Below, one piece after another: positions 7,808 to 16,478 of a DNA stretch of 53,662 nt. Every line of letters starts with the position of its first letter. Position 1 is the first letter of the stretch. Source of the DNA: Gammaproteobacteria bacterium 45_16_T64 (GTDB taxonomy: Bacteria; Pseudomonadota; Gammaproteobacteria; Pseudomonadales; Ketobacteraceae); NCBI GenBank assembly GCA_002162955.1, contig MABD01000021.1, forward strand, positions 1 to 53,662. The letters run 5' to 3'. The notes beneath the pieces were generated by a model. The model was not told the DNA's origin and did not search any database. It saw nothing but the letters and a program-made list of their open reading frames with translations. A program made the position numbers and the translations under genes.

Positions 7808-9718
7808 ATGGCGTTATTTATCCTATTTGCTCCGAGCGGTGGTGTATTTTTGCAATATTTGATTGGTTTGTGTTCGAATGAGCGTGTTTCTAGGGTCAGG
7901 TTATTATTCTTACAGGTACTGGGTCTTATTCTTGTCATTCTTTCCTGTTCCTTATCCCCTTGGATTTATGCTGACGAGACTCCAGCCCCCAAAAAGCGTG
8001 TGACAGAGGGCTGGCAGTACCACTGGGGTGATTTGCCTAGAATTGAAACGACGGGGAAATGGTCGTTTGCGGGTGAGCAGTGGTTGCCGTCTGCGGTACC
8101 TAATTACTTCCCTGGCCGAGAGCAAGAGAATATTGTTTGGTTGAAAGTCGACATTCCTAAAGGCCAGTGGCGTGACCCTTATCTATTTATTGCCAGCGTG
8201 GACCTTACGATGCAGGTATTTCATCAAGGGAGAATGATTTATCACTTTGGTGAGATTAATGAACAGGGTGAAAGCCGGTTCGAAGGTTGGCCATGGCATA
8301 GTATTCGACTTCCTGAAGATTATCAGGAACACCCGTTGTACTTTAGGATCTACTCTTATTATCAGGATATTGGGTTATCCGGCGAGGTGGCTGTTGGTGA
8401 GCGATTTGATCTGTTAGAGGAGACCTATCGTCGTGGCGTGACCGGGTTATCCTTTATGTTGGTCGTGCTGCTGGTTGGGGTGATTACCACAGCGATGGGA
8501 ACGATTAAGAAAGATCGTCGTGTTGCGGTATCAACAGGCGTACTTTCATTTGATCTTGCACTGATGATGTTTGCTGAAAATGAGCTGAGTCAGGTGGTGT
8601 GGTTTGAACCATTGGTGTGGCGCTATGTTGCCGCTTTTTGTTATTTTCTAGTTCCCGTATTTTTATCGATCATTGTTATTTCGTGGTTAAGAAAAGAAGC
8701 ACCAAACGATAAGCCACAACGAATATCAAAAGTAGCCTACGGCGTGTTTGCGCTCAGTGTTGGATTTGTGGTTGGTGTTGCCGTGCTGTCGGCATTTACA
8801 CCGTTTAATTTTGTTAATGCCTATCCGCATTTTGACGTGCTGTTTATTGTAATGGTGTTGAGTTTGATGATTGGATGTTACCGGCGATTCAAATCGCTTG
8901 GTGCCCCCGGAGTATTGATGGCGTTTGGTATTCTTGCCTTATTTGTATCGCTTATATTGGATATGTTAAGTGCCCATGGAATGATTCTGTGGATTGGTCA
9001 TGCAGGGCAATGGGGTTTAGTGCTATTTTCTATTGCTTCTCTTATGGTGTATTTAGTTCAAGATTGGCGACAGCAAATTTCATTGGATATGTTAACGCAA
9101 CATTTGGAACATGAAGTAGAAATGCGTACGTCGGATCTTCAACAGAGTCAGCGAGAATTAGAACGCTTAGCGAAGGAAGATCCTTTGACTGAATTGTTGA
9201 ACCGACGGGCGTTTACAGCGTTAGCGACCAGTCGAATCAGTGATGCTATTCGGGAGAATTCAAATATATCGTTGTTGTTATTTGACATAGATCATTTCAA
9301 AGAGATCAATGATCTCTACGGCCATTGTGTTGGCGATACGGTATTGACGGAAATAGCGAAAGTAACGAAAAGTTCCTGTCGTGACAATGATGTTATTTGC
9401 CGGTACGGTGGCGAAGAGTTCGTTATTTTATTGAGCCAGACTGATACAATAAATGCTGAAATTCTGGCGACTCGGGTGAGTACTGCGATAAAGAATCTAG
9501 ACATTCAAGCAGAAAATAAGATGATACATGTTACGGCCAGTTTTGGATTAATTAGTCTTCCTGTTATTGCCGCTAAGGTCTCGCAGTCAGGGGATATCTT
9601 AGAACGTTTACTTATCGCAGCGGATAAGTTGATGTATGAGGTGAAGTCTTCTGGTCGGGATGGTATTAAGGTGTGGGAGTTGGACAGTAATATTTCATTC
9701 CAATTAGAATCTGTGTAA
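7808..9718 (+). CDS. Membrane diguanylate cyclase with 7TMR-DISM sensor
   Basis: A 636-residue sensor enzyme that should make cyclic di-GMP from two GTP. Order of parts: an N-terminal hydrophobic segment (about 32-53), a periplasmic domain of the DISM type (about 55-205), seven membrane helices (about 210-420), a coiled-coil (QQISLDMLTQHLEHEVEM onward), and a GGDEF domain starting at DPLTELLNRR (about 458). The active site reads GGEEF at about 534-538, and an RxxD inhibitory site (RDND) lies exactly five residues upstream, so product feedback is expected. The ligand of the periplasmic part is unknown; these domains often bind carbohydrates. The exact start is uncertain because no clear ribosome-binding site precedes 7808. 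Confidence 0.9.
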   Translation: MALFILFAPSGGVFLQYLIGLCSNERVSRVRLLFLQVLGLILVILSCSLSPWIYADETPAPKKRVTEGWQYHWGDLPRIETTGKWSFAGEQWLPSAVPNYFPGREQENIVWLKVDIPKGQWRDPYLFIASVDLTMQVFHQGRMIYHFGEINEQGESRFEGWPWHSIRLPEDYQEHPLYFRIYSYYQDIGLSGEVAVGERFDLLEETYRRGVTGLSFMLVVLLVGVITTAMGTIKKDRRVAVSTGVLSFDLALMMFAENELSQVVWFEPLVWRYVAAFCYFLVPVFLSIIVISWLRKEAPNDKPQRISKVAYGVFALSVGFVVGVAVLSAFTPFNFVNAYPHFDVLFIVMVLSLMIGCYRRFKSLGAPGVLMAFGILALFVSLILDMLSAHGMILWIGHAGQWGLVLFSIASLMVYLVQDWRQQISLDMLTQHLEHEVEMRTSDLQQSQRELERLAKEDPLTELLNRRAFTALATSRISDAIRENSNISLLLFDIDHFKEINDLYGHCVGDTVLTEIAKVTKSSCRDNDVICRYGGEEFVILLSQTDTINAEILATRVSTAIKNLDIQAENKMIHVTASFGLISLPVIAAKVSQSGDILERLLIAADKLMYEVKSSGRDGIKVWELDSNISFQLESV

Positions 9719-9738
9719 GGTTGTCGCCTTACACAGAT
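9709..9738. terminator. Perfect 12-bp hairpin overlapping the cyclase stop codon
   Basis: Arms ATCTGTGTAAGG (9709-9720) and its complement (9727-9738) enclose a 6-nt loop. The stop codon of the cyclase gene is inside the left arm, and the convergent carboxylase gene ends 9 bases further on. There is no long T-run, so termination is inferred from position and stem quality. Confidence 0.55.
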
Positions 9739-9746
9739 GTTGCCCC

Positions 9747-11762
9747 TTAGATCTCCTCTATCTCCACAAGCACAGCGTGTGCTTCTACGGTGTCGCCAGG
9801 CTGGTAGTGCACTTTGCTGATGGTGCCATCAACACTCGATGCTAAGCTTTGCACCATTTTCATGGCTTCCATGATAACCACGATATCACCTTTCTTAACT
9901 TTATCCCCAACAGCCACTTTGACTCCTTCGATGCTACCGGGCATTGCCGCTTTAACGCGGCCTTCACCGCTGAGTTGTGTGGTTGAGTTGGATGCTAACG
10001 CTTCCCGCTGAGATAAGTGTAAATAGGTATGGGCCGTGGTGTTAGTGGCGATGGTAATCTTATTTTGTCGAAATGATGTGCGAAAACACAGTAGCTTTCC
10101 GTCAACTTCTGCGCGAATAGTATCGTCGGTATGCGTGACATTGGTGACCCTCAAGGTAGATTCAACAATAGAAATAAGATAGCTATTGTTCCTTAATTGG
10201 TAACTTACGGTAATTTGTTCGCCAGTCACATCTTGAAAGATGAGTTGTGATTGGCTGTGGATATTTGTGTTGCCGGTGATGCGCCAAGCTTCCAGTGAAT
10301 GCCATGGAGAAGGTTGCGTTGAGTGTTTTATGGATTCGTTATTCAGTTGTTGTTTAAGATAAGCGACAGTTAGTAGAGCCAGCATATCGATTCGCGAGTG
10401 ATTGGGTGCTTGCCAGCCCTGTGGGAATTGCTGAGTGAGATAGCTTGTGGTTAGTGCTGCTTCTGAAAACGCAGGCAGACTCAATAGGTCTTTTAGAAAC
10501 TGAATGTTGTTACTAACACCTGCAAGCAAAAAATCATCCAATGCGCAGATTAGGCGTTGCGTAGCGATAGCCCTATTGTCGCCAGTGGCAATCACTTTAG
10601 CGATCATTGAATCGTAAAAGGGAGAAATCTCACTATGCTGTTGTACGCCGCTGTCTATGCGAATGCCGGTACCGCTAGGTTCGCGATAGAAGGTTAAATG
10701 GCCTATCTCCGGCCGATAGGATTCCGCTGGGTTTTCTGCGGCTACGCGAGCTTCTATTGACCAGCCTGAAGTCGTGATATCTTTTTGAGAAAATGGAAGA
10801 GTAGTGCCGGAAGCAATACGAATTTGCCACTCGACAAGGTCCAGTCCAGTGATATTTTCAGTGACAGGGTGTTCGACCTGTAATCGGGTATTCATTTCCA
10901 GAAAGAATACGTCGCCGGTGTTATTGTCAACGATAAATTCAACGGTCCCAGTGGAGCTGTATTGAATATGATTCGCCAATCGCAGGGCATAGTGGAAGAG
11001 TTGTTGTCGGGTGCCATCATCGAGAAAGTTGGCCGGGGCTTCTTCAATAACTTTTTGATGATTGCGTTGTATCGAACATTCCCGTTCAAATAGATGCACA
11101 ATATTGCCGTGTAAATCCCCAAGAACCTGAACTTCCAGGTGGCGTGGTTCTTCGATATAGCGCTCCAGTAAGACACTGGCATCGCCAAAGGCGGTGAGGG
11201 CTTCCTTTGTCGCAAGTTCAAGAGCTTCGCTGAAGGTCGATAGATCTCTCACAATTCTAATACCACGGCCACCACCGCCCGCACTAGCTTTAATTAGCAA
11301 TGGCGTCCCTATTTTTTTAGCTTCGCGTTTTAGGGTGTTAGGGTGTTGGTCTTCGCCAAAATATCCTGGAACAGTGGGTACGTCGCAGGCGAGGGCGATA
11401 TGTTTGGATTCTATTTTTGAACCCATTTGATGCACTACGTCTTTGCGCGGGCCAATAAAGATAATATCGTTGTCTTCACACTGTCGAACAAAATCAGTAT
11501 TTTCTGATAGAAAACCGTAACCCGGGTGGATCGCATCGGCTGATACTTTTTTCGCTAAGTTAATTATTTTATTGTTATCTAGATAGCTTGCGGACGCTTC
11601 GGACGCACCGATACTGTATGCCTCATGTGCCAATTGAGTGTGTTTGGCATTGCGGTCGGCATCGGAATATACGGCGATGGTAGTGATGCCCATTTTCTTA
11701 CACGTATTGATAACGCGAACGGCAATTTCACCGCGATTGGCAATTAAAAGTCGCTTAATCAT
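9747..11762 (-). CDS. Acyl-CoA carboxylase, biotin carboxylase + biotin carrier subunit
   Basis: This 671-residue alpha subunit carries out ATP-dependent carboxylation of its own biotin. The N-terminal biotin carboxylase domain (about 1-445) has the RGEIAVRVI start, the glycine-rich ATP loop KASAGGGGRGIRIV and the FLEMNTRLQVEHPVTE active-site stretch. A linker/BT-type region follows, then a biotinyl domain ending with the EAMKM motif, lysine near residue 635. The architecture fits methylcrotonyl-, propionyl- or geranyl-CoA carboxylases equally well. The carboxyltransferase gene lies 34 bases upstream in the same operon. None of the other leucine-degradation (liu) genes is adjacent, so the substrate is not assigned. 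Confidence 0.9.
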   Translation of the reverse strand: MIKRLLIANRGEIAVRVINTCKKMGITTIAVYSDADRNAKHTQLAHEAYSIGASEASASYLDNNKIINLAKKVSADAIHPGYGFLSENTDFVRQCEDNDIIFIGPRKDVVHQMGSKIESKHIALACDVPTVPGYFGEDQHPNTLKREAKKIGTPLLIKASAGGGGRGIRIVRDLSTFSEALELATKEALTAFGDASVLLERYIEEPRHLEVQVLGDLHGNIVHLFERECSIQRNHQKVIEEAPANFLDDGTRQQLFHYALRLANHIQYSSTGTVEFIVDNNTGDVFFLEMNTRLQVEHPVTENITGLDLVEWQIRIASGTTLPFSQKDITTSGWSIEARVAAENPAESYRPEIGHLTFYREPSGTGIRIDSGVQQHSEISPFYDSMIAKVIATGDNRAIATQRLICALDDFLLAGVSNNIQFLKDLLSLPAFSEAALTTSYLTQQFPQGWQAPNHSRIDMLALLTVAYLKQQLNNESIKHSTQPSPWHSLEAWRITGNTNIHSQSQLIFQDVTGEQITVSYQLRNNSYLISIVESTLRVTNVTHTDDTIRAEVDGKLLCFRTSFRQNKITIATNTTAHTYLHLSQREALASNSTTQLSGEGRVKAAMPGSIEGVKVAVGDKVKKGDIVVIMEAMKMVQSLASSVDGTISKVHYQPGDTVEAHAVLVEIEEI

Positions 11763-11796
11763 TGTTTCTACTCAGCCTTTATTCAATTTTTTAGGG

Positions 11797-13398
11797 TCAC
11801 ATGCGATAAACAGCGTAGGGGTCATCGAGTTTGGGTCGGCTATTGCACAACGCAAGGCATAGGCCCAGTACATTACGGGTGTCACCGGGTTCGATGAGAC
11901 CGTCATCCCAGAGCCGTGAGGTGGCGTAGAACGGGTCGTTATGCATTTCGAAAAGGCGGCGAGTTTCGCCTTCTATAGTATCGAGCTCCAATTGTGTTGG
12001 CGGTTCTTTACCCATCGCGTTCTTGCGTAATTCCATCATAATGTTGCTGCAGATTTCAGGGCTCATGCCGGCTACTTCTGCGGTGGGCCAGGCGAAGAGA
12101 AAGTCGGGCCAAAAGCCTCGGCCACACATACCATAGTTGCCTGCGCCGTACGATCCACCTATGAGCACGGTGATACGGGGAACTCTTGCAATCGATTGTG
12201 CATACACTAATTTTGCGCTGTCTTTGGCAATGCCATTTTGCTCGGCTTCTTTACCGACCATAAATCCCGAAACATTGTGTAAAAAAAGCAGTGGGATATT
12301 TCGCTGATTACACAGCTCAACAAAGTGTGCTGCTTTTAAAGAGGAGGCGGACGCGATGGGGCCGTTGTTGCCAATGATACCAATGGGGAAACCGTGAATA
12401 AATCCTGTGCCCGCGACAATTTCGGCAGCGTAGAGCGGTTTGAATTCCTGGAAGTCACTGTCATCGATTAATCGTGCAATGACCTCTCGAACATCATAGG
12501 GATATTTTCTGTCTCGACTAACAATGCCTAGCAGTTCAACACTATCGTAACGTGGCGGTAGTGCCGTATTGGGTGCGCACATACTGGGGCGCTGGAAATT
12601 ACTCTTGGCAATGATTTCTCGAGCAGTGGCGAGGGCTCCTTCTTCATCCTCTACAAAATGATCTGAGACACCGGATACGGTGGAGTGCATTTCTGCACCG
12701 CCGAGAGTTTCACCATCGACATCTTCATTCACTGCGATCTTAACAATAGAGGGGCCTCCGAGGTGAATGCGGGCATTATTTTTCACCATTACCATTTCAT
12801 CGGATAACGCTGGGATATACGCACCGCCAGCAGTACAGCCGCCAAACACCGCAGATACTTGAGGAAGCCCCATATAAGACATGCGGCATTGACGTAAAAA
12901 AGTATTGCCAAACCCATCGCGATCGGGGAAAAATTTATCCATCATTGGTAGATAACCACCACCACAATCCACCAAGTAAATGCAGGGCATCTTATTTTGT
13001 TCGGCGATTTCTTGTGCTCTAAGGTGTTTTTTGATGGTTTCAGGGAAGAACGACCCGGCTTTAACCGTTGCATCGTTAGCGATGATCATACAGGGGGTGT
13101 TTTCGACCATGCCGATACCTGTCACTATGCCTGCACAGGGTACAGCGCCATCATATTGTCCCCAGGCGGCTAGAGTAGAAAGCTCCAAAAACGCGGTATT
13201 AGTATCGATAAGCATATCGATACGCTCCCTTGGGAGGTACTTTTTACGTTTACGATGACGCTCAATATGACCGTCCCTGCCGCCAATCATTGCCGACTCT
13301 TGTTCTTCTCTGAGGCGGGTAAGCCGTTGTTGGTAGGATGCGTGATTAGCGAGAAATTCGTCAGATTGTGTGTCGATACGACTTTCTATGGTCGCCAT
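11797..13398 (-). CDS. Acyl-CoA carboxylase, carboxyltransferase (beta) subunit
   Basis: The 533-residue beta subunit transfers the carboxyl group from biotin to an acyl-CoA. Features of the crotonase-like carboxyltransferase fold are clear: PRERIDMLID near the start, GGGYLPMMDKFFPDR in the N-domain, and the oxyanion loops GGCTAGGAYIPALSDE and GSYGAGNYGMCGRGF in the two halves. Length and motifs resemble the LiuB/AtuC group, but the CGGGYLP and LGGAEMHSTVSGVSDH segments differ from the Pseudomonas LiuB sequence, so the substrate could be another branched or medium acyl-CoA. It is the first gene of a two-gene operon, with a palindrome-rich promoter region upstream. Confidence 0.9.
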   Translation of the reverse strand: MATIESRIDTQSDEFLANHASYQQRLTRLREEQESAMIGGRDGHIERHRKRKKYLPRERIDMLIDTNTAFLELSTLAAWGQYDGAVPCAGIVTGIGMVENTPCMIIANDATVKAGSFFPETIKKHLRAQEIAEQNKMPCIYLVDCGGGYLPMMDKFFPDRDGFGNTFLRQCRMSYMGLPQVSAVFGGCTAGGAYIPALSDEMVMVKNNARIHLGGPSIVKIAVNEDVDGETLGGAEMHSTVSGVSDHFVEDEEGALATAREIIAKSNFQRPSMCAPNTALPPRYDSVELLGIVSRDRKYPYDVREVIARLIDDSDFQEFKPLYAAEIVAGTGFIHGFPIGIIGNNGPIASASSLKAAHFVELCNQRNIPLLFLHNVSGFMVGKEAEQNGIAKDSAKLVYAQSIARVPRITVLIGGSYGAGNYGMCGRGFWPDFLFAWPTAEVAGMSPEICSNIMMELRKNAMGKEPPTQLELDTIEGETRRLFEMHNDPFYATSRLWDDGLIEPGDTRNVLGLCLALCNSRPKLDDPYAVYRM

Positions 13399-13486
13399 AT
13401 AGTGTGCCTTTGTTATTATAATTCAGTGTGTTGGAGGCCTTGGTACAGCGCAACGCCAAGTCAAAAGCTCAGTCTACATTGTAACG

Positions 13487-13537
13487 CTTAGGTCATTATG
13501 CATAAATATTGCAATATTGTCTCACAAGTGACCTAAG
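13487..13537. promoter_or_regulatory. Nested inverted repeats in a divergent promoter region
   Basis: Between the divergent carboxylase operon and the DUF6817 gene lies a perfect 9-bp inverted repeat, CTTAGGTCA (13487-13495) and TGACCTAAG (13529-13537), 33 bases apart. Centred within it is a perfect 14-bp palindrome AATATTGCAATATT (13505-13518). Two concentric dyads in a divergent promoter region suggest an operator, possibly for a regulator shared by both transcription units. No regulator gene is adjacent. Confidence 0.45.
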
Positions 13538-13569
13538 TAAACCTGGTGGCCTTAGATAGGGAGAATCAA

Positions 13570-14094
13570 ATGAAGTCTATTTTTCAACAGTTGCAGGCAT
13601 TGGGTGTCGGTGAATTTGTACATTTGCATGGTTCGCTGGAGATGCATCTGCGTGGTACCTATGACTTGCTAACCGAATGGGGGGCAAATACAGCGCTATG
13701 TGAAGCCGGCTTATATCATGCCGCTTATAGCACCGCGGGTTTTGAAGGGGCGTTGGCCTCACATGAACAGCGTGATCGTGTTATTGATATTATCGGAGAA
13801 CAGGCGGAGCAGATTGTCTATATGTACTGTGCTTGTGATCGGGACGTGGTGTTTTCGCGAATCGGCAAGCAGCAGCCTGTGTTTTTTAAGGATAGGTTTA
13901 CTCAAGAGGAGTACGAACTCAGTGTGGAGCAATGGAAACAATTTTGTGAACTCACTGTGGCGAATGAATTAGAAATTTCCCGCAATAGTGAGCAGTTTGT
14001 CGAGCAATACGGGGGTGAATTAAAAGAGCTATTTGGCCGTATGGATAGGTATCTGAGTGTCGCAGCAAAGCTCGCCACTGAAAAAACGCTATAG
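13570..14094 (+). CDS. DUF6817-like protein
   Basis: A 174-residue cytoplasmic protein. It has a conserved-looking N-terminal half with a FVHLHGSLEMHLRGTYDLL stretch and then CEAGLYHAAYSTAGF, a His-rich pattern I associate with DUF6817. Such spaced His/Asp elements recall HD-type metal sites, but no catalytic assignment is possible. The start at 13570 is chosen because AGGGAGA precedes it at normal distance; the upstream GTG at 13546 has none. It is transcribed divergently from the carboxylase operon and separated by about 145 bases from the cytochrome gene. Confidence 0.6.
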   Translation: MKSIFQQLQALGVGEFVHLHGSLEMHLRGTYDLLTEWGANTALCEAGLYHAAYSTAGFEGALASHEQRDRVIDIIGEQAEQIVYMYCACDRDVVFSRIGKQQPVFFKDRFTQEEYELSVEQWKQFCELTVANELEISRNSEQFVEQYGGELKELFGRMDRYLSVAAKLATEKTL

Positions 14095-14238
14095 AGCGGA
14101 TATACATAAGGTTATTGCTTATTGTTATACATTTTTTACGTTCGCCTTTTCACCAAACCCGCATAGTTTTCTGTCATTTCGTGAGAAATTTACTAGGCTT
14201 AACGATTAGGCTGGTTTACATTGTTTGGGAGAGGAATA

Positions 14239-15213
14239 ATGGCTCGAATCGCTTTGGTACTAATGTCTTTATTGATGCTGTTTGTAGGTAAAGTTTACGC
14301 TGCAGATCTTGCAACGCCGAGCATGGACGATATTGATTACCCTGAGGAAGAAGCCCCTTCTGCAAAAGAAGTGGAGCTGGGTAAAACGCTATTTTTTGAT
14401 CCCCGCTTATCGCTTAATATGAAGCAGTCTTGTGGTACCTGCCATAACCCCGATTTAGGGTTTGGTGATGGATTAGCCACGGGTTTAGGTACCATGGGTG
14501 GAGGCCTCGGTAGGAATACTCCCCACGTATATAACCTGGCGTGGAATGTGACGTTCTTTTGGGATGGAAGAGCAGGGTCTCTTGAAGAACAAGCATTGGG
14601 TCCTATTGAAGCTGCAGGCGAAATGAACATGCCATTGGAAAAATTAATTCCCCGCCTGCAGGCAGTGAAATACTACCAGGATATGTTCAAAGCGGTTTAT
14701 GGTGATGGCATCAATAAAGCCAATATTGGTAAAGCCATTGCATCATTTGAAAGAACCCTGAATGCTGTTAATACACCGTTTGATAAATACTTGGCCGGGA
14801 ATAAAACTGCCATGGGCCCTGAGGCTATTAGAGGCTTGGAACTATTCAAAGGAAAAGCTAATTGCACCGGTTGTCATGACGGCCCTAATTTTACGGATAA
14901 TTCTTATCACAACATTGGGGTTAAAGGTGATGACAAGGGGCGCGAAGGTATCGCTGGCGGCAAAGAAATGCGGGGAGCTTTTAAAACTCCAGGATTACGC
15001 AACGTGATATTTACCGCACCTTATATGCATGATGGCTCTGAAGGATCATTGGAAAGTGTGGTGCAATTTTATAATCGTGGTGGCGACCAGGATAAGAACA
15101 AATCCAACTTAATCAAGAAACTCAACCTAAGCGATCAAGAGGTCTCAGATTTGGTTGCATTCTTGGGTGCGTTGACTGATCCCATACAGGTAGAACGGCC
15201 TAAGATTCCGTAA
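14239..15213 (+). CDS. Di-haem cytochrome c peroxidase / MauG-like protein
   Basis: A periplasmic 324-residue protein with a signal peptide (cleavage near VYAAD, about residue 22) and two c-type haem sites: SCGTCH near residue 64 and NCTGCH near residue 210. The intervening NTPHVYNLAW and FFWDGRAGSLEEQA segments and the C-terminal APYMHDGSEGSLESVVQFYNRGG (possible Met ligand) are typical of the bacterial CcpA/MauG family. It may reduce peroxide or carry out a MauG-type oxidation of a partner protein. It starts a four-gene unit with a cupredoxin 19 bases downstream, a likely electron partner. The ATG at 14239 has a GAGAGGA site; the upstream TTG does not. Confidence 0.92.
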   Translation: MARIALVLMSLLMLFVGKVYAADLATPSMDDIDYPEEEAPSAKEVELGKTLFFDPRLSLNMKQSCGTCHNPDLGFGDGLATGLGTMGGGLGRNTPHVYNLAWNVTFFWDGRAGSLEEQALGPIEAAGEMNMPLEKLIPRLQAVKYYQDMFKAVYGDGINKANIGKAIASFERTLNAVNTPFDKYLAGNKTAMGPEAIRGLELFKGKANCTGCHDGPNFTDNSYHNIGVKGDDKGREGIAGGKEMRGAFKTPGLRNVIFTAPYMHDGSEGSLESVVQFYNRGGDQDKNKSNLIKKLNLSDQEVSDLVAFLGALTDPIQVERPKIP

Positions 15214-15232
15214 TTAACGAGAGATAGACAGT

Positions 15233-15877
15233 ATGATAAAAACAACAATATGTTGGGTCGCAGGGTTGGCCCTTGGTTTGGTTAGCCAGGTGACTGTTGC
15301 CGATACTATTACCGGAGAGTTAACGTTCGTTAAGAAGGCCTCCTTCGCGGGTGTTGTCTATATGGAGAGTGTTGATGGTGTTGAGGCGTCCTCTATTGAG
15401 GGTGCGAGCGTGGATCAAGTCGACAAAATGTTTACCAAGAAAATTGTGGTGGCGGGCAAGGGAGGAGATATCAGTTTTAGAAATTCCGATAGCATCGACC
15501 ATAATATATTTTCAAACGATTCTGATAGTGGTGTGAAATTTGATGTTGGTTTGATGACTCCAGCCGGGCAGAAGTCAGTGGATGTGACATGGGATGAGAA
15601 CCTCCTGGTGCGATACGGCTGTAAGATTCATCCTAAGATGAAGTCCTATATCTTCACCAGTCCAACCCCGTATTTTCAAGTGCTAGAGTTTGAAAAGAAG
15701 GTGCCGCGGTATACCTTTGTCCTAGGAGATGTGCCCAGTGGTTTAACCAGAGTATCGTTAACGATTCCTAAGTACGATACAGTGACCATTGAGTTATCCG
15801 TGGGAGAATCGAAGCAAGCGGATGTTATTAGGAAGGGAAAAAAGAAAGCAGTATTACAAGTGTCACGAGCGCAGTAG
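15233..15877 (+). CDS. Periplasmic cupredoxin (plastocyanin-like, MauL-type)
   Basis: A 214-residue exported protein (signal peptide 1-23, TVADT). The middle part has a complete type-1 copper site: His90 in SIDHNIF, then Cys130, His133 and Met136 in YGCKIHPKM. About 65 residues follow the copper domain (PRYTFVLGDVPSGLTRVSLT onward), possibly a carboxypeptidase-like beta sandwich. Proteins of this layout are annotated as methylamine-utilisation-related and sit beside MauG-like cytochromes, as here. An electron shuttle to or from the preceding di-haem protein is the natural inference. Confidence 0.85.
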   Translation: MIKTTICWVAGLALGLVSQVTVADTITGELTFVKKASFAGVVYMESVDGVEASSIEGASVDQVDKMFTKKIVVAGKGGDISFRNSDSIDHNIFSNDSDSGVKFDVGLMTPAGQKSVDVTWDENLLVRYGCKIHPKMKSYIFTSPTPYFQVLEFEKKVPRYTFVLGDVPSGLTRVSLTIPKYDTVTIELSVGESKQADVIRKGKKKAVLQVSRAQ

Positions 15878-15889
15878 AGGAGGGTGGTT

Positions 15890-16477
15890 ATGCAATACCT
15901 ATTGATTATATTTACCTCTGTATTATTGGCGATACCTTCCCTTTCTATTGCGGGTGGGGCTGATCCGTTTCAACAGAGCCTGTTCAAAATACCACCTAAG
16001 TACGAAAAAGACTTTGCTAACTATCGACAGCGATTTAAGCGAATGAGTGGTTTTGAGTTCTCAGGGTTGCACTGGAACAACTTTGTGGTGGTGTATTCGG
16101 GGCTTGATGAATCTGTGTATAAGAAAAACTACTTTGAATTTCTCAAGTTTCTCAATATGGATGAGGAAGATGAAGAAGATGAAGATATGCCCATTGACTA
16201 TAAGCTATATCCAGTGGGTGCAGTAGTGATTAAGGAAAACTATAGTAATGAGAGTTCTTTACCCAGAGAACCCGTATCACTTACCATCATGAAGAAGATG
16301 CCCCCAGGTTATGATCCTAAAAACGGTGACTGGTTGTATCTCCAGAGCGACCGAGACGGCAACATCATGATAGAGGGGAAGCATGGCGATCCAGGCGTGA
16401 CTAAAGTGTGTTCTGAATGTCATAGCAATATCAAAGAGAGGGATTTTATATTTTCGACATTTTTTACCGTGAATTAA
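15890..16477 (+). CDS. Cytochrome P460-like protein
   Basis: A 195-residue exported protein with a signal peptide (about 1-22). The C-terminal half matches the cytochrome P460 pattern: [12 protein letters not shown], then [20 protein letters not shown], and a haem c motif CSECH at 174-178 followed by RDFIFSTFF. Family members are periplasmic mono-haem oxidases with a Lys-to-haem cross-link (hydroxylamine oxidation); that activity is not shown here. Unusually, an acidic run of about 11 residues ([10 protein letters not shown]) is inserted before the P460 core. The ATG at 15890 is chosen because AGGAGGG ends 5 bases before it; the GTG at 15884 is too close. Confidence 0.82.
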   Translation: MQYLLIIFTSVLLAIPSLSIAGGADPFQQSLFKIPPKYEKDFANYRQRFKRMSGFEFSGLHWNNFVVVYSGLDESVYKKNYFEFLKFLNMDEEDEEDEDMPIDYKLYPVGAVVIKENYSNESSLPREPVSLTIMKKMPPGYDPKNGDWLYLQSDRDGNIMIEGKHGDPGVTKVCSECHSNIKERDFIFSTFFTVN

Positions 16478-16478
16478 T

